DNA from: VRUE01 sp036379955
Lineage (GTDB): Bacteria; Actinomycetota; Thermoleophilia; Solirubrobacterales; 70-9
Assembly: GCA_036379955.1 (NCBI GenBank)
Contig: DASVFR010000010.1
Location: 30,922 to 94,921, forward strand
DNA: 64,000 nt
Reading direction: 5' to 3'
This document shows, piece after piece, positions 45,006-53,003 of this stretch (positions within the stretch are counted from its first letter, which is position 1; each line of letters begins with the position of its first letter). A program made the position numbers and the translations under genes. The notes under the pieces were generated by a model. That model ran no database searches. It saw only the letters and a list, made by a program, of their open reading frames with translations, and was not told where the DNA came from.

Positions 45006-46349
45006 ATGCGCCCGATCCTCACCAACCGCATGGTGTGGGCTTGGACTGCGATCTGGGTCGCGACCCGGGCGCTGATGGTCGCCGACGTCGGCTTCTGGAA
45101 CGACGTCGGCGGGCCGCACCTCCAGGACGTCGACAACTACGCGGCATGGTCGAACCACCTGGCGACGGTGCACGCGTTTCCCAGCGGGGAAGCCTGGCAG
45201 TACCCACCGGGGTCGGCCTTCCTGATGCTCGTCCCCCGGCTAGGCTTCGGGACCTACGGCGAGTCCTTCGTCGCCCTGATGCTGCTCGCCGACCTCGTCG
45301 GCCTGGGGCTGCTGGCGCTGCTCGGGCGGCGTTCGGGCGGCAACTTCACGGGGGTTTGGGTCTGGCTGCTCGGCCTGCCCCTGCTCGGCGCCCTGCCCCT
45401 GCTGCGCTTCGACCTGGTTCCAGCGGTGATCGCGATCGGCGCCCTCGTCGCGATCCACCGTCGGCCGCGGCTGTTCGGCGCCCTGGCGGGGCTAGGGGCC
45501 GCGATCAAGGCCTGGCCGATCGTCCTGCTCTTCGGCGAGTGGGACCGGCGGCGCCTCCTGCGCGGAGGCCTGGCCGCGCTGGCGGCGATCGCGCTCGTCT
45601 TCCTCGTCGGAGCGATCGCCTTCGGCAACCCCTTCGGGTTCCTCGGCGAGCAGGGCAGCCGGGGACTGCAGGAGGAAGCGGTCGCGACGATCCCCTGGCA
45701 GCTGCGTGAGCTGGTCACCGGCGAGGGCCCGGCACGGGCGATTCGGTACGGAGCCTGGGAGATCACCGGCTCGAGCGCGGATGCCGTCGCCGGAGCGCTC
45801 CAGTGGGCGGCGCTGGCGGCGCTTGCCGCGGCGGCCGCGTGGTGGTCGTATCGCGCCCGCGCGATCCGCGGCGGCCGCGAGGACCTTGCCCGCGCCGCGG
45901 TCAGCCTCGACTTCGTCTTCACCGTGCTGCTGCTGCTCGTTGCCACCAGCCGCGTGCTCAGCACCCAGTACATGATCTGGCTTCTCGCCCTCGCGGCGGT
46001 CGTCCTCACCGCCGGCAGCCGCCGCCTCGCCCGGCCGGCCTGGCTCGTGGTCGGCGCAACGATCCTCACACCCAGCGTCTTCGGCGTCGCCGCGACCAGC
46101 CTGGCCCGCAACCTAATACTGCTCGCCGCGACCGTCGACGCCTGCGCGGCGATGGTGTCGATGCTGCGCGGGCGCCCTCCGACGCGGGTGGACCGAGAGG
46201 GCAGCGAGGCTGGCGGGCTCACGGCTGCATGGGCCACACGAACGGTCAGAGGCTCATTCCAAGCGATTCAAACGGCGATTCAAATTCGCCGCGATCCCAC
46301 CCCAGATACCCGAGGCAATGGTCGAGGCAGCGAGAGCAACCCGCAGTGA
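45006..46349 (+). CDS. GT87/DUF2029-type membrane glycosyltransferase
   Basis: This 447-residue polytopic protein has about ten hydrophobic helices and the N-terminal DVGFWND plus DVDNYAAW acidic segment near residue 35, where GT-C enzymes keep the catalytic Asp. LSTQYMIWLLAL near residue 320 matches the family. Such enzymes add mannose or other sugars from polyprenyl donors at the outer face. The last 50 residues are polar and overlap an opposite-strand gene, so the natural end may be earlier. Confidence 0.75.
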   Translation: MRPILTNRMVWAWTAIWVATRALMVADVGFWNDVGGPHLQDVDNYAAWSNHLATVHAFPSGEAWQYPPGSAFLMLVPRLGFGTYGESFVALMLLADLVGLGLLALLGRRSGGNFTGVWVWLLGLPLLGALPLLRFDLVPAVIAIGALVAIHRRPRLFGALAGLGAAIKAWPIVLLFGEWDRRRLLRGGLAALAAIALVFLVGAIAFGNPFGFLGEQGSRGLQEEAVATIPWQLRELVTGEGPARAIRYGAWEITGSSADAVAGALQWAALAALAAAAAWWSYRARAIRGGREDLARAAVSLDFVFTVLLLLVATSRVLSTQYMIWLLALAAVVLTAGSRRLARPAWLVVGATILTPSVFGVAATSLARNLILLAATVDACAAMVSMLRGRPPTRVDREGSEAGGLTAAWATRTVRGSFQAIQTAIQIRRDPTPDTRGNGRGSESNPQ

Positions 46350-46583
46350 TTCGGGATCGTGCAGCAGGCCGACCATCGAACAAATTGCCATCCCGATCAC
46401 CAGCGCAAGCAAAGCGGCTCCTCCTAGCCTGATCATTTTCAGCAGCTTCACCTGGACTTCCAGCCCTTCACGTTTAACCATCTGCCAGCGAACAGCCTCT
46501 CGTTCGCTAAATAGCTGGATTTCTTTGCTGTCTTTGAGTTTAGAAGTTGGATCAGGTGCTTGTGAGGTGCCCCAGAGTCGCAT
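46254..46583 (-). CDS. Small membrane protein of unknown function
   Basis: The 109-residue product has two hydrophobic helices (about residues 53-72 and 80-98) after a polar, Lys/Glu-rich N-terminus. I do not recognise it. It is less GC-rich than its neighbours. Its 3' part overlaps the GT87 gene on the opposite strand by 96 bp, which makes one of the two ends doubtful. Confidence 0.45.
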   Translation of the reverse strand: MRLWGTSQAPDPTSKLKDSKEIQLFSEREAVRWQMVKREGLEVQVKLLKMIRLGGAALLALVIGMAICSMVGLLHDPESLRVALAASTIASGIWGGIAANLNRRLNRLE

Positions 46584-46933
46584 TTCGCCTCCGCCCGCAT
46601 TGCCCCGATCCCCCGCCGGATTCGGCGCAATGCGTCTCGAGGACGAATCGCGATTCGGTCAGATTCAGGCTGGGGCACCCTCCAAAGCGGGGCAGGGAGT
46701 GTGCCAACAAGATTCTTTCTCCTTGTTTGTGGAGCCCCGCCGCCCTCCCATAGGGCGCCTGGCGGCTCTGTTTCCCTGTTCCGGGCTTCTGGCCCGGATC
46801 GATTCCCAATGCCTACCCCCTGATGGGGATTAGACCTAATGAACTTTACCAACAGCGATCGGCTCCGCGATCGAAATGTGGCTCACGTGTGTGGTTCACG
46901 TGGTGAGACTCCACAACCCTCGATGAACACTTG
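46584..46933. other. Intergenic region with several hairpins, possible structured RNA
   Basis: No convincing gene is present. Several short hairpins lie close together, including CCGGGCTTCTGGCCCGG near 46775, CAACAAG/CCTTGTT around 46705 and CCCCCTGATGGGG near 46815. Downstream, GTTCACGTG and CTCACGTG repeats precede the regulator gene. I found no match to RNase P, tmRNA, SRP or 6S RNA from memory. Confidence 0.3.
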
Positions 46934-46939
46934 TACAAT
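46931..46939 (+). promoter_or_regulatory. Extended -10 box and operator of the TetR gene
   Basis: TGTACAAT is an extended -10 box ending 9 nt before the ATG at 46949. It overlaps the perfect palindrome TTGTACAA, a plausible autoregulatory site. Confidence 0.45.
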
Positions 46940-46948
46940 GAACTGAAC

Positions 46949-47536
46949 ATGTATTCAGTCAAGGGCAAGGATTCGATCCTTGGAGCTGCGCTTCGGCTCT
47001 TCGGGGAGCGCGGGATCGAGGCGACCTCGCTGCGGGAAGTCGCCAAGGAGGCTGGCGTGTCGCCGGCCCTTGTCGTCCACCACTTCGGTGGCAAGGAGGG
47101 CCTGGTCGCGGCCGTCGACGAGGCCGCCGTGCGCGAGTTCGGTACGGCCTACGGCTCGACCGAAGCCGCCGAAGGCGATAAGAACCTGCTGCGTCAGCGC
47201 GCCGAGCAGACCGCCGCGGTGATGCGCGAGCGCCCGGACGTCTGCACATACCTGGGGCGAGCCCTGGTCGAGCGAACTCCCGGCAGCGCCCGCCTCTTCC
47301 ATCTGCTGATCGAGGAAGGTCGCGGCGAGATCGACGCACTCGCTGCGCGGGGCGCGTTGCGTGAGGACGCCGACCGGCTCTGGGCGACGCTTCAGCACTT
47401 CTTTCTGATCTGGGCGCCGCTCAGCTTCATGCCTCTGCTGGAGCAGGAGCTTGGCGACTCGCTGCTCGGCGAAGGGATCCTGGATCGCTGGGTCAGCGCC
47501 AACGTCGAACTGCTCGAGAAGGGGCTATATCGATGA
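46949..47536 (+). CDS. TetR-family transcriptional regulator
   Basis: This 195-residue regulator has the TetR helix-turn-helix near residues 20-50 (SLREVAKEAGVSPALVVHHFGGKEGL) and a C-terminal domain of the TetR_C type. An upstream TTG at 46931 lies inside the promoter, so the ATG at 46949 is preferred. Its stop overlaps the ATG of the next gene by 4 bp, so the two are coupled; the target is unknown. Confidence 0.85.
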   Translation: MYSVKGKDSILGAALRLFGERGIEATSLREVAKEAGVSPALVVHHFGGKEGLVAAVDEAAVREFGTAYGSTEAAEGDKNLLRQRAEQTAAVMRERPDVCTYLGRALVERTPGSARLFHLLIEEGRGEIDALAARGALREDADRLWATLQHFFLIWAPLSFMPLLEQELGDSLLGEGILDRWVSANVELLEKGLYR

Positions 47537-47976
47537 GTCGATGGGAGACGACGAGCACGCTGGAGGCCGACGCGTCACCCGCTGCCGTCTGGGCGAATGC
47601 CTACGCCAACGCGGAGGCCTGGCCCGAGTGGAACACCGAGATCAAGCGTGCCAGCCTCGACGGCCCGCTCGCCCTCCGCGCAAAGGCGAAGATCGTCTTC
47701 GGCACCGGCCTGCGCCTCCACTTCCACGTCGTCGAGTTCGACGACGGACGCCTTTTCACCGACGAGGCCCGCCTCCCCGGCGCCCGCATGGGGCACCGCC
47801 ACCTGCTCGAGCCGACCGAGCACGGCGGCAGCCGCCTCACCAACACGATCTACGTCGAGGGCTCACTCGCCCCCCTATGGCGCCGCATTCTCGGTCCTGC
47901 TGCTGCGAAGTCCCTGCCGGGCGCACAGCAGGCGATCGTGTTGCTGGCCCTCAGCCGGCCGCCATCACGCGGGTGA
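47533..47976 (+). CDS. SRPBCC (START-like) family protein
   Basis: The 147-residue protein has the START-like pattern of polyketide cyclases: ASPAAVWANAYANAEAWPEWN near residue 13 and a long C-terminal helix. It should form a hydrophobic cavity for a lipid-like ligand. It is coupled to the TetR gene, which suggests a shared effector. Its 3' end overlaps the convergent MaoC gene by 26 bp. Confidence 0.8.
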   Translation: MSRWETTSTLEADASPAAVWANAYANAEAWPEWNTEIKRASLDGPLALRAKAKIVFGTGLRLHFHVVEFDDGRLFTDEARLPGARMGHRHLLEPTEHGGSRLTNTIYVEGSLAPLWRRILGPAAAKSLPGAQQAIVLLALSRPPSRG

Positions 47977-48421
47977 CGCTGTCGCCCACGAAGCAAGGCT
48001 TCTCGTTGCCCTCTACCTCGAGGGTGAAGCGGGTGATGACCTCGAACCAGCCACCGCCGCGGTCCTCGACCGAGACGACCTCGGCGCGGCCGCGGACGCG
48101 GGCGCCGGCGGGAACGGGCGCGGGGAAGCGGATCTTGTTCCAACCGTAGTTGACGCCGAGGGCGAAGCCGGTGGAGGAGATCAGCTCCTTGCGGAAGCCG
48201 TCGACCAGCGAGAGCGTGAGGTTGCCGTGAGCGATCGTGGTGCCGAAGGGGCTCTCCTTCGCGGCGCGCTCGACATCGACGTGGATCCACTGATCGTCGC
48301 CGGAGAGGCCGGCGAAGGTGTCGATGTCATCCTGGGTGACGGTGCGCCACTCGCTCGGGCCGATCTCCTGCCCGAGCAGGGACTGCATCCCCTCGACTCC
48401 CTGGACCTCAACGGTCGCCAT
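47951..48421 (-). CDS. MaoC-like (R)-specific enoyl-CoA hydratase
   Basis: This 156-residue hotdog-fold protein has the hydratase motif DDQWIHVDVERA (Asp and His) near residue 42 and FGTTIAHGNLTLSL near residue 59. It hydrates trans-2-enoyl-CoA to (R)-3-hydroxyacyl-CoA. The ATG at 48421 has TAGACT 8 nt upstream, and the promoter region is shared with the divergent hydrolase. Confidence 0.9.
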   Translation of the reverse strand: MATVEVQGVEGMQSLLGQEIGPSEWRTVTQDDIDTFAGLSGDDQWIHVDVERAAKESPFGTTIAHGNLTLSLVDGFRKELISSTGFALGVNYGWNKIRFPAPVPAGARVRGRAEVVSVEDRGGGWFEVITRFTLEVEGNEKPCFVGDSVTRVMAAG

Positions 48422-48429
48422 CGGCGTGG

Positions 48430-48458
48430 AGTCTAGCCGCCACCGGCGCTCGTAGGCT
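48430..48458. promoter_or_regulatory. Divergent -10 boxes of MaoC and hydrolase genes
   Basis: TAGACT (minus, 48435-48430) lies 8 nt from the MaoC ATG, and TAGGCT (plus, 48453-48458) lies 7 nt from the GTG at 48466. Confidence 0.45.
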
Positions 48459-48465
48459 TCGGCCG

Positions 48466-49353
48466 GTGAGAGCGTTGCGTTGGGCCTGCCTGCCGCTTGC
48501 CTTCCTGCTCGTCGGCTGCGGCAGCAGCGCGGCGCAGTCGTTTCGCGCCGACGTCCGCGTCGCGCCCGTCGGTCATACCAAGATCGCCTGGTATGAGCGG
48601 GGAGAGGGCCCGCCGCTGTTGATGCTGGCCGGCACCGGCTCGACGATGGCCGAATGGGACCCGGCCCTGCTGCGCCTGCTCGCCCGCGACCACCGGCTGG
48701 TCCTCTTCGACTACCCGGGGGTTGGCAGGTCGGGCCCTTGGCGGGGTCGCACGTTCGACTCGCTGGCCGACTCCACCGCAGAGCTGATGAGCGTGCTCGG
48801 CCTCTCCGACGCCGCCGTGCTCGGCTGGTCGATGGGCGGCTTCGTCGCCCAGCGGCTGGCGATCGACCACCGGGAGCGGGTCTCGCACCTGATCCTCGCG
48901 GGAACGAACCCCGGGGGCAAGCGAGCGGCCCTGGGCACGCCCCAGGCCCAGGCGATCGACAGCGAGCCCGACCCCTCGACCGGCGCGATCCTCCACGAGC
49001 TCTACCCGCCCGAACGGCAGGCCGAGGGCCATCGGTTCCTGCGCCGGCTCGAACGGGCGAGCCAGAGCGGCGAGATCCCCGACGACTTCCACGTTGCCGC
49101 CGCGACCACGCGGAGGCAGGTCGCCGCCGAGGATCCCTGGCTGCGCAGCAACCGCAACTACCGGCAGCTGGCCGCGATTGAAGTTCCCACCCTGGCCGCC
49201 GCCGGGCACTCCGACCCGGTGACGCCGCTCATCAACCTGCGCCGCATCGCCGCGCGCGTGCCGGGCGCCGAGTTACGGGTCTTCCCCGGCGCCCACGCCT
49301 TCCTCTTCCAGAGTCGCCGCGCCTTCGCTCGCGCGGTCGCCGCGCTCAGCTGA
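48466..49353 (+). CDS. Alpha/beta hydrolase lipoprotein
   Basis: This 295-residue protein has a lipoprotein signal (LVGCGS near residue 18) and an alpha/beta hydrolase domain. The nucleophile elbow is GWSMGG near residue 127, with a catalytic Asp in AAGHSDPVTP near residue 250 and a His in PGAHAFL near residue 279. It is therefore an exported esterase, lipase or haloperoxidase-like enzyme. It is monocistronic. Confidence 0.87.
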   Translation: MRALRWACLPLAFLLVGCGSSAAQSFRADVRVAPVGHTKIAWYERGEGPPLLMLAGTGSTMAEWDPALLRLLARDHRLVLFDYPGVGRSGPWRGRTFDSLADSTAELMSVLGLSDAAVLGWSMGGFVAQRLAIDHRERVSHLILAGTNPGGKRAALGTPQAQAIDSEPDPSTGAILHELYPPERQAEGHRFLRRLERASQSGEIPDDFHVAAATTRRQVAAEDPWLRSNRNYRQLAAIEVPTLAAAGHSDPVTPLINLRRIAARVPGAELRVFPGAHAFLFQSRRAFARAVAALS

Positions 49354-49367
49354 CGATCGAACCCGAT

Positions 49368-49823
49368 TCAGTCCTCGACTTCATAGGTGAAGTCGTACTC
49401 GGTTTCTTCCGGGTTGCGGGCATGAAGCTTCATCTGACCGTCGGCGTCTCTGTATTCGTCGGTGCCACCGGTGATCGCGAGGATCGAGTCCTTACCGCCG
49501 TCGTAGAACGGCCCCTCCACCGTGATCTGGCCTTCGTCGAGGGAGACGGTCCAGATGCACTCCCAGGCCTTGCCGGGCGCGGTGCGCACGCACTGGCCGT
49601 TGTCCGTCCCGACCTGCTTCTTGTCTTCGGCGTCGAACACCGGGTTGGCGAAGGCGAGCACGTCGCCGGCCGAGTCTTCTTCGTTCGCCGGCCCGGTGTG
49701 CTGGACGGTGTCGGTTTCGGCGTGCTCGACCAGCTTGATCGTGGACGTATCCGAGCCGCCGCCGCAGCCGGCAAACAGGCCGGCGACGAGAAGCAGCACG
49801 AGGGCAACCAGGTAACGAGCCAT
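49368..49823 (-). CDS. Secreted lipoprotein, allene-oxide-cyclase/dirigent-like barrel
   Basis: The 151-residue lipoprotein has lipobox LFAGCG near residue 19. The mature part contains the pattern GDVLAFANPVFD ... GTDNGQCVRT ... WECIWTVSLDEGQITVEG ... ILAITGGTDEYRDADGQM. I associate this with the allene oxide cyclase/dirigent beta-barrel superfamily. Activity is unknown. The ATG at 49823 has GGAAGGA 7 nt upstream, better than the ATG at 49850. Confidence 0.78.
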   Translation of the reverse strand: MARYLVALVLLLVAGLFAGCGGGSDTSTIKLVEHAETDTVQHTGPANEEDSAGDVLAFANPVFDAEDKKQVGTDNGQCVRTAPGKAWECIWTVSLDEGQITVEGPFYDGGKDSILAITGGTDEYRDADGQMKLHARNPEETEYDFTYEVED

Positions 49824-49987
49824 GCGTCGTTCCTTCCGCGCGGGGGCCATGGGCTCTCCGAAGTCTCTCCGCGGAACGGAGCGTTCGTCAACGGCCGCAC
49901 AGGCCCAGCGACGAGCCGAGTGCTGTCCTGACTGGCGAACGCGACGCCGGCGCGAGCGTGGTCGCGGCCGGCGTCGTTGCGTCGTTC

Positions 49988-50281
49988 CTAGGCCTCGAAG
50001 CGGGCGGCGATCTCGAACTTCTCGACCGAGACCCGCTGACCCATGCCTCCGCCGGGGGGGTCCATCGAGCTCAGGACCTCGTCGCCCTGGCGGTAATCGT
50101 CCTCGTTATCGAACGTGATGATGGCGACCGACTTGCCGTTGGCGGTGTCCTGCAACAGCAGGAACTCCTTCGCCGGCACCCCAGGGGGCGGCCCGTCGCT
50201 GGACTGCTCGTTGATCTCCGCGGCGCTTTGCTTCATCGCCTCGGCGTCGCCGCCTTCCCACGTAACCACTCGTGCGAGCAT
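49988..50281 (-). CDS. Small monooxygenase-like (ferredoxin-fold) protein
   Basis: The 97-residue protein starts MLARVVTWEGG and contains EFLLLQDTANGKSVAIITFD, like short ferredoxin-fold proteins of the antibiotic biosynthesis monooxygenase type. It lacks a clear cofactor site. The ATG at 50281 has AAGGAGG 5 nt upstream, which settles the start; the frame extends upstream to 50350 without support. Confidence 0.7.
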   Translation of the reverse strand: MLARVVTWEGGDAEAMKQSAAEINEQSSDGPPPGVPAKEFLLLQDTANGKSVAIITFDNEDDYRQGDEVLSSMDPPGGGMGQRVSVEKFEIAARFEA

Positions 50282-50356
50282 CTCTTCCTCCTTGGTTCGA
50301 CTGGAGTGCTGAGCGTATCGCCCACTTGACGATCGATCGGAAGCCGCCACTATCGG

Positions 50357-50749
50357 CTAGGCCAGCCGCAGCGGCGCGTGCCGGGCAATCGCCAGGAAGT
50401 CCGCGTCTTCGCAGAGCAGCTCGGCTTCGTTGCGGATCGCGACGGCGGCAATCAGGCAATCGGTGAGCTTGCGCGGGGTCTCCCCACCTCGGCGGCAGAG
50501 GCGATACAGCTCGGCGGCGATCTCGTAGTCGGCAGGGCCCTCCACCCCGATGAACTCGAGGCCGTAGAGCAGGCGTCGCAGTCGGTCGCGATCGGCGTCG
50601 TCGCGGGCACCGGCGAGGATCTCCATCGCGATCGGGTCGGTCCAGGCCAGCGTGCCTCCTGCTTCCAGCTCGGCGCGAACCCGCAAGTTGACCGGGCTGC
50701 CGGTCGAGCGCAGGAACTCCACCCAGGCAGAGCTGTCGACGAGGATCAT
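50357..50749 (-). CDS. vapC: VapC-family PIN-domain toxin
   Basis: The 130-residue PIN domain has the metal-binding acids in ILVDSSAW near residue 4, MEIL near residue 43, LTDCLIAAVA near residue 97 and CEDADF near residue 115. VapC toxins cut specific RNAs such as tRNA. The ATG overlaps the stop of the antitoxin gene by 4 bp. Confidence 0.9.
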   Translation of the reverse strand: MILVDSSAWVEFLRSTGSPVNLRVRAELEAGGTLAWTDPIAMEILAGARDDADRDRLRRLLYGLEFIGVEGPADYEIAAELYRLCRRGGETPRKLTDCLIAAVAIRNEAELLCEDADFLAIARHAPLRLA

Positions 50750-50958
50750 CGGCCGGGAATCTCTTCTGGCGAACGGATCTCACCGAGATCGCCGGACCAA
50801 CCGGACCCCTCGGCAGCGAGCATCTCCTCGCGGCTCATTGCCTCGCCGACGAGCTTGCGCAGGGCGAGGTCGACGGCCTCCCGCTTGCTCCGCAGCCGAT
50901 AGAGGCGCATCGCGCGGTCGACCAAAACGTCGTCGATCTCGATGTTCGTTCGCGTCAT
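50746..50958 (-). CDS. vapB: VapB-family antitoxin
   Basis: This 70-residue protein starts MTRTNIEIDDVLVDRAMRLY, the ribbon-helix-helix pattern of VapB antitoxins. Its C-terminus (EEMLAAEGSGWSGD) would occupy the toxin site. A palindrome just upstream is its probable operator. Confidence 0.9.
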   Translation of the reverse strand: MTRTNIEIDDVLVDRAMRLYRLRSKREAVDLALRKLVGEAMSREEMLAAEGSGWSGDLGEIRSPEEIPGR

Positions 50959-50967
50959 GGGCTGAGA

Positions 50968-50985
50968 ATACACCTTATGGTGTAT
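50968..50985. promoter_or_regulatory. VapBC autoregulatory operator
   Basis: ATACACC and GGTGTAT form a 7-4-7 palindrome 10 bp upstream of vapB. A third half-site, AATACAC, follows at 50987. This suits binding by VapB dimers. Confidence 0.6.
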
Positions 50986-51023
50986 GAATACACGCGAAGG
51001 CGCGGTTCGAGCGGTTGTCGTCG

Positions 51024-52367
51024 TCACGCCACCAGCCTCACTTCGAAGCTGGGGGCGGCGAGGGCGCCGGCGCCGCCGAGGAGGGCAAGGATGCGGGTGA
51101 CGTAGGCCTGGGTCTCGGCATAGGGCGGGATGCAGCGACACGCTTCGACGGGGGCGGGGCCGGCGTTGTAGGCGGCAAGGGCGAGCTGCGGGGAGCCGAA
51201 CTGGCGGATCAGGTCGGCCATCAGGTGGGCCTGGGCGTCGATTGCTTCCTCCGGATCGAAGGGATCGCGCAAGCCGTAGGCCGCCGCGGTCGAGGGCATG
51301 AACTGGGCGATGCCCTGCGCCCCCGCCGGCGAGCCGGCGAAGGGATCGAAGTTCGACTCGGCCATCAGCTGGGCGGCGAGCAGGGCGGCCGAGACGCTCC
51401 AGCGAGCCGCGACACGCAGCAGCGTCGCCCGGTAGCGATCGGGGACGAAATCGGGCAAGCCGCCGGCCCCGGCGAGAGAGCCGTCGGAGTCGCCTGCCGC
51501 GGCGTCCGTCCCGACCGCCTCACCGGCAGCCGAGCAGGGCGGCGGGCCGGCCTCGAAGCCGTAGTGCCATGCCTCCCAGCTGTAGCGCTGGACGAAGCCG
51601 AAACGCGAAGCGTTGGCGGCGAGCCAGCCGTAGGCGGATGACGGGCCGAGGTCGAGCTCGGTGGCGCAGCGGTGCAGCGAGTGGCCGGGCGAGGCCACCC
51701 AGCGCGGATCGGGATGCGCGGCGAAGAGTGCCGCCTGTTCGGCGTCGGAGCGAAAGCCGGAGTTGACCACGAGGGAAATCCCAGCTCTGGCCGCGGCAGC
51801 CGCCATGCGATCGAAGGCCGCCGCCACGTCGGGGCGCATGCCCTCTCCCTGCCGGTAGACGAGCGGGCCGCCGTAGCCGCCTCCGCTCGCGGTCGCGGGC
51901 TGCCCGGCCACAGCCGAGGCGCGCGCGCCGGCTTCGGCGATCGCCCGGGCATGAGTGTGTGCCGTCCCCTCCCCCACGTCGACCGCACCGACCACGACCG
52001 CCTTCGCCCGCACCGGTGCGAACGAGGCGGCGTCGGGGAACGAGAGCCGCAAGTGCTCGGCACCGACGCCGTTGGCGCGGGCCGCTGCCAGGCCCGCCGC
52101 GCGCGCCCGGGCGAGATAGGCCGCCTTGACGAGGTGCCGGGGATTCGGCGATCCGTCGGGCAGGGTCGACGCCGAGAGCAGGCGCGGCAGGTCGTCGCGC
52201 AGCGAGCGGGCCGCCGAGATCGCCACGAGGTCCGCCGCCCGCTGCAGGCGTCCCTTGCCGGTCAGCGCACCGGCGATCGCGACCAACGCAAGGGCCGCCG
52301 CGATCAGGGCGAGTGAGCCACCCAGCGCCAGCGGCAGCGCCTGACCGTCCTCCCTCCTTGGAGCCAT
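51024..52367 (-). CDS. Tad-VanY-lytic transglycosylase fusion protein
   Basis: This 447-residue protein joins three parts. Residues 1-60 carry a TadG-like start (EDGQALPLALGG) with one membrane helix. Residues about 150-280 form an M15/VanY D,D-carboxypeptidase (SGFRSDAEQA, SLHRCATELDLG, EAWHYGF with metal His/Asp residues). Residues about 310-435 form an SLT transglycosylase with catalytic Glu in MAESNFDP and GIAQFMPST. It should cut both peptide stems and glycan strands of peptidoglycan. TadE-like genes lie 4 kb away. Confidence 0.8.
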   Translation of the reverse strand: MAPRREDGQALPLALGGSLALIAAALALVAIAGALTGKGRLQRAADLVAISAARSLRDDLPRLLSASTLPDGSPNPRHLVKAAYLARARAAGLAAARANGVGAEHLRLSFPDAASFAPVRAKAVVVGAVDVGEGTAHTHARAIAEAGARASAVAGQPATASGGGYGGPLVYRQGEGMRPDVAAAFDRMAAAAARAGISLVVNSGFRSDAEQAALFAAHPDPRWVASPGHSLHRCATELDLGPSSAYGWLAANASRFGFVQRYSWEAWHYGFEAGPPPCSAAGEAVGTDAAAGDSDGSLAGAGGLPDFVPDRYRATLLRVAARWSVSAALLAAQLMAESNFDPFAGSPAGAQGIAQFMPSTAAAYGLRDPFDPEEAIDAQAHLMADLIRQFGSPQLALAAYNAGPAPVEACRCIPPYAETQAYVTRILALLGGAGALAAPSFEVRLVA

Positions 52368-52495
52368 CGCCCGACCCTGCCGGCTCCGGGCGCACGCGTG
52401 GCGCGCGGAATCGAACAAATCCGCGTCGCAAGCGCGACTGAACCATTCACACTTCCGACCCGTAGGACCGGCAGGCAAGCAACCGAGGAGGCCCG

Positions 52496-52942
52496 ATGCA
52501 GAAGCTCCGCTCGTCCCGTACCCCGAAGATCGCACTGACGATCGCCGCGATGGCGCTCACCGCACTCGTCGTCGGCATCGGCGTCGCCGGTGCCAAGACC
52601 GCGTCCAAGCGCGTGGTCGCATCCGCCCACAACGCCGCGCTCGGCAAGACCGTCCTCACCACCCTCAGCGGCCGCACTCTCTACAGCCTCAGCGCCGAGA
52701 AGAACGGCAAGTTCATCTGCAAGGGAAGCTGCCTGCACGACTGGCACCCGCTCTACGTCGCCGCCGGCACGAAGCCGAGCGGACCGGCGAAGCTGGGCAC
52801 GATCGCCCGCCCGGACAACGGCCGGCGTCAGGTGACCGCGCACGGCCTGCCGCTCTACACCTTCGACGAAGACGAGCGGAAGGGCGACGCCAAGGGCGAG
52901 GGGATCAAGGACGTCGGAACCTGGCACGCCGCGACGCCGTAG
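52496..52942 (+). CDS. Secreted COG4315-type repeat protein
   Basis: The 148-residue protein has a signal peptide or anchor (residues 10-33). A domain follows with two copies of a TLYxFxxD-like motif: GRTLYSLSAEKNGKFICKG and GLPLYTFDEDERKGD, the latter followed by GEG. This is the COG4315/Lipoprotein_15 family of predicted extracytoplasmic proteins of unknown function. GGAGG lies 8 nt before the ATG. Confidence 0.82.
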   Translation: MQKLRSSRTPKIALTIAAMALTALVVGIGVAGAKTASKRVVASAHNAALGKTVLTTLSGRTLYSLSAEKNGKFICKGSCLHDWHPLYVAAGTKPSGPAKLGTIARPDNGRRQVTAHGLPLYTFDEDERKGDAKGEGIKDVGTWHAATP

Positions 52943-52953
52943 CGGCCCCATAC

Positions 52954-53000
52954 GGGTGCAACGCGTTTAGCACCCATAAGAGGGACAACGCGTTGCACCC
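52954..53000. terminator. Bidirectional hairpin terminator with GGTGCAACGC arms
   Basis: GGGTGCAACGCGTT (52954-52967) pairs perfectly with 52987-53000. It fills the gap between two convergent genes. The arm shares GGTGCAACGC with the hairpin at 18796. Confidence 0.75.
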
Positions 53001-53003
53001 CGG

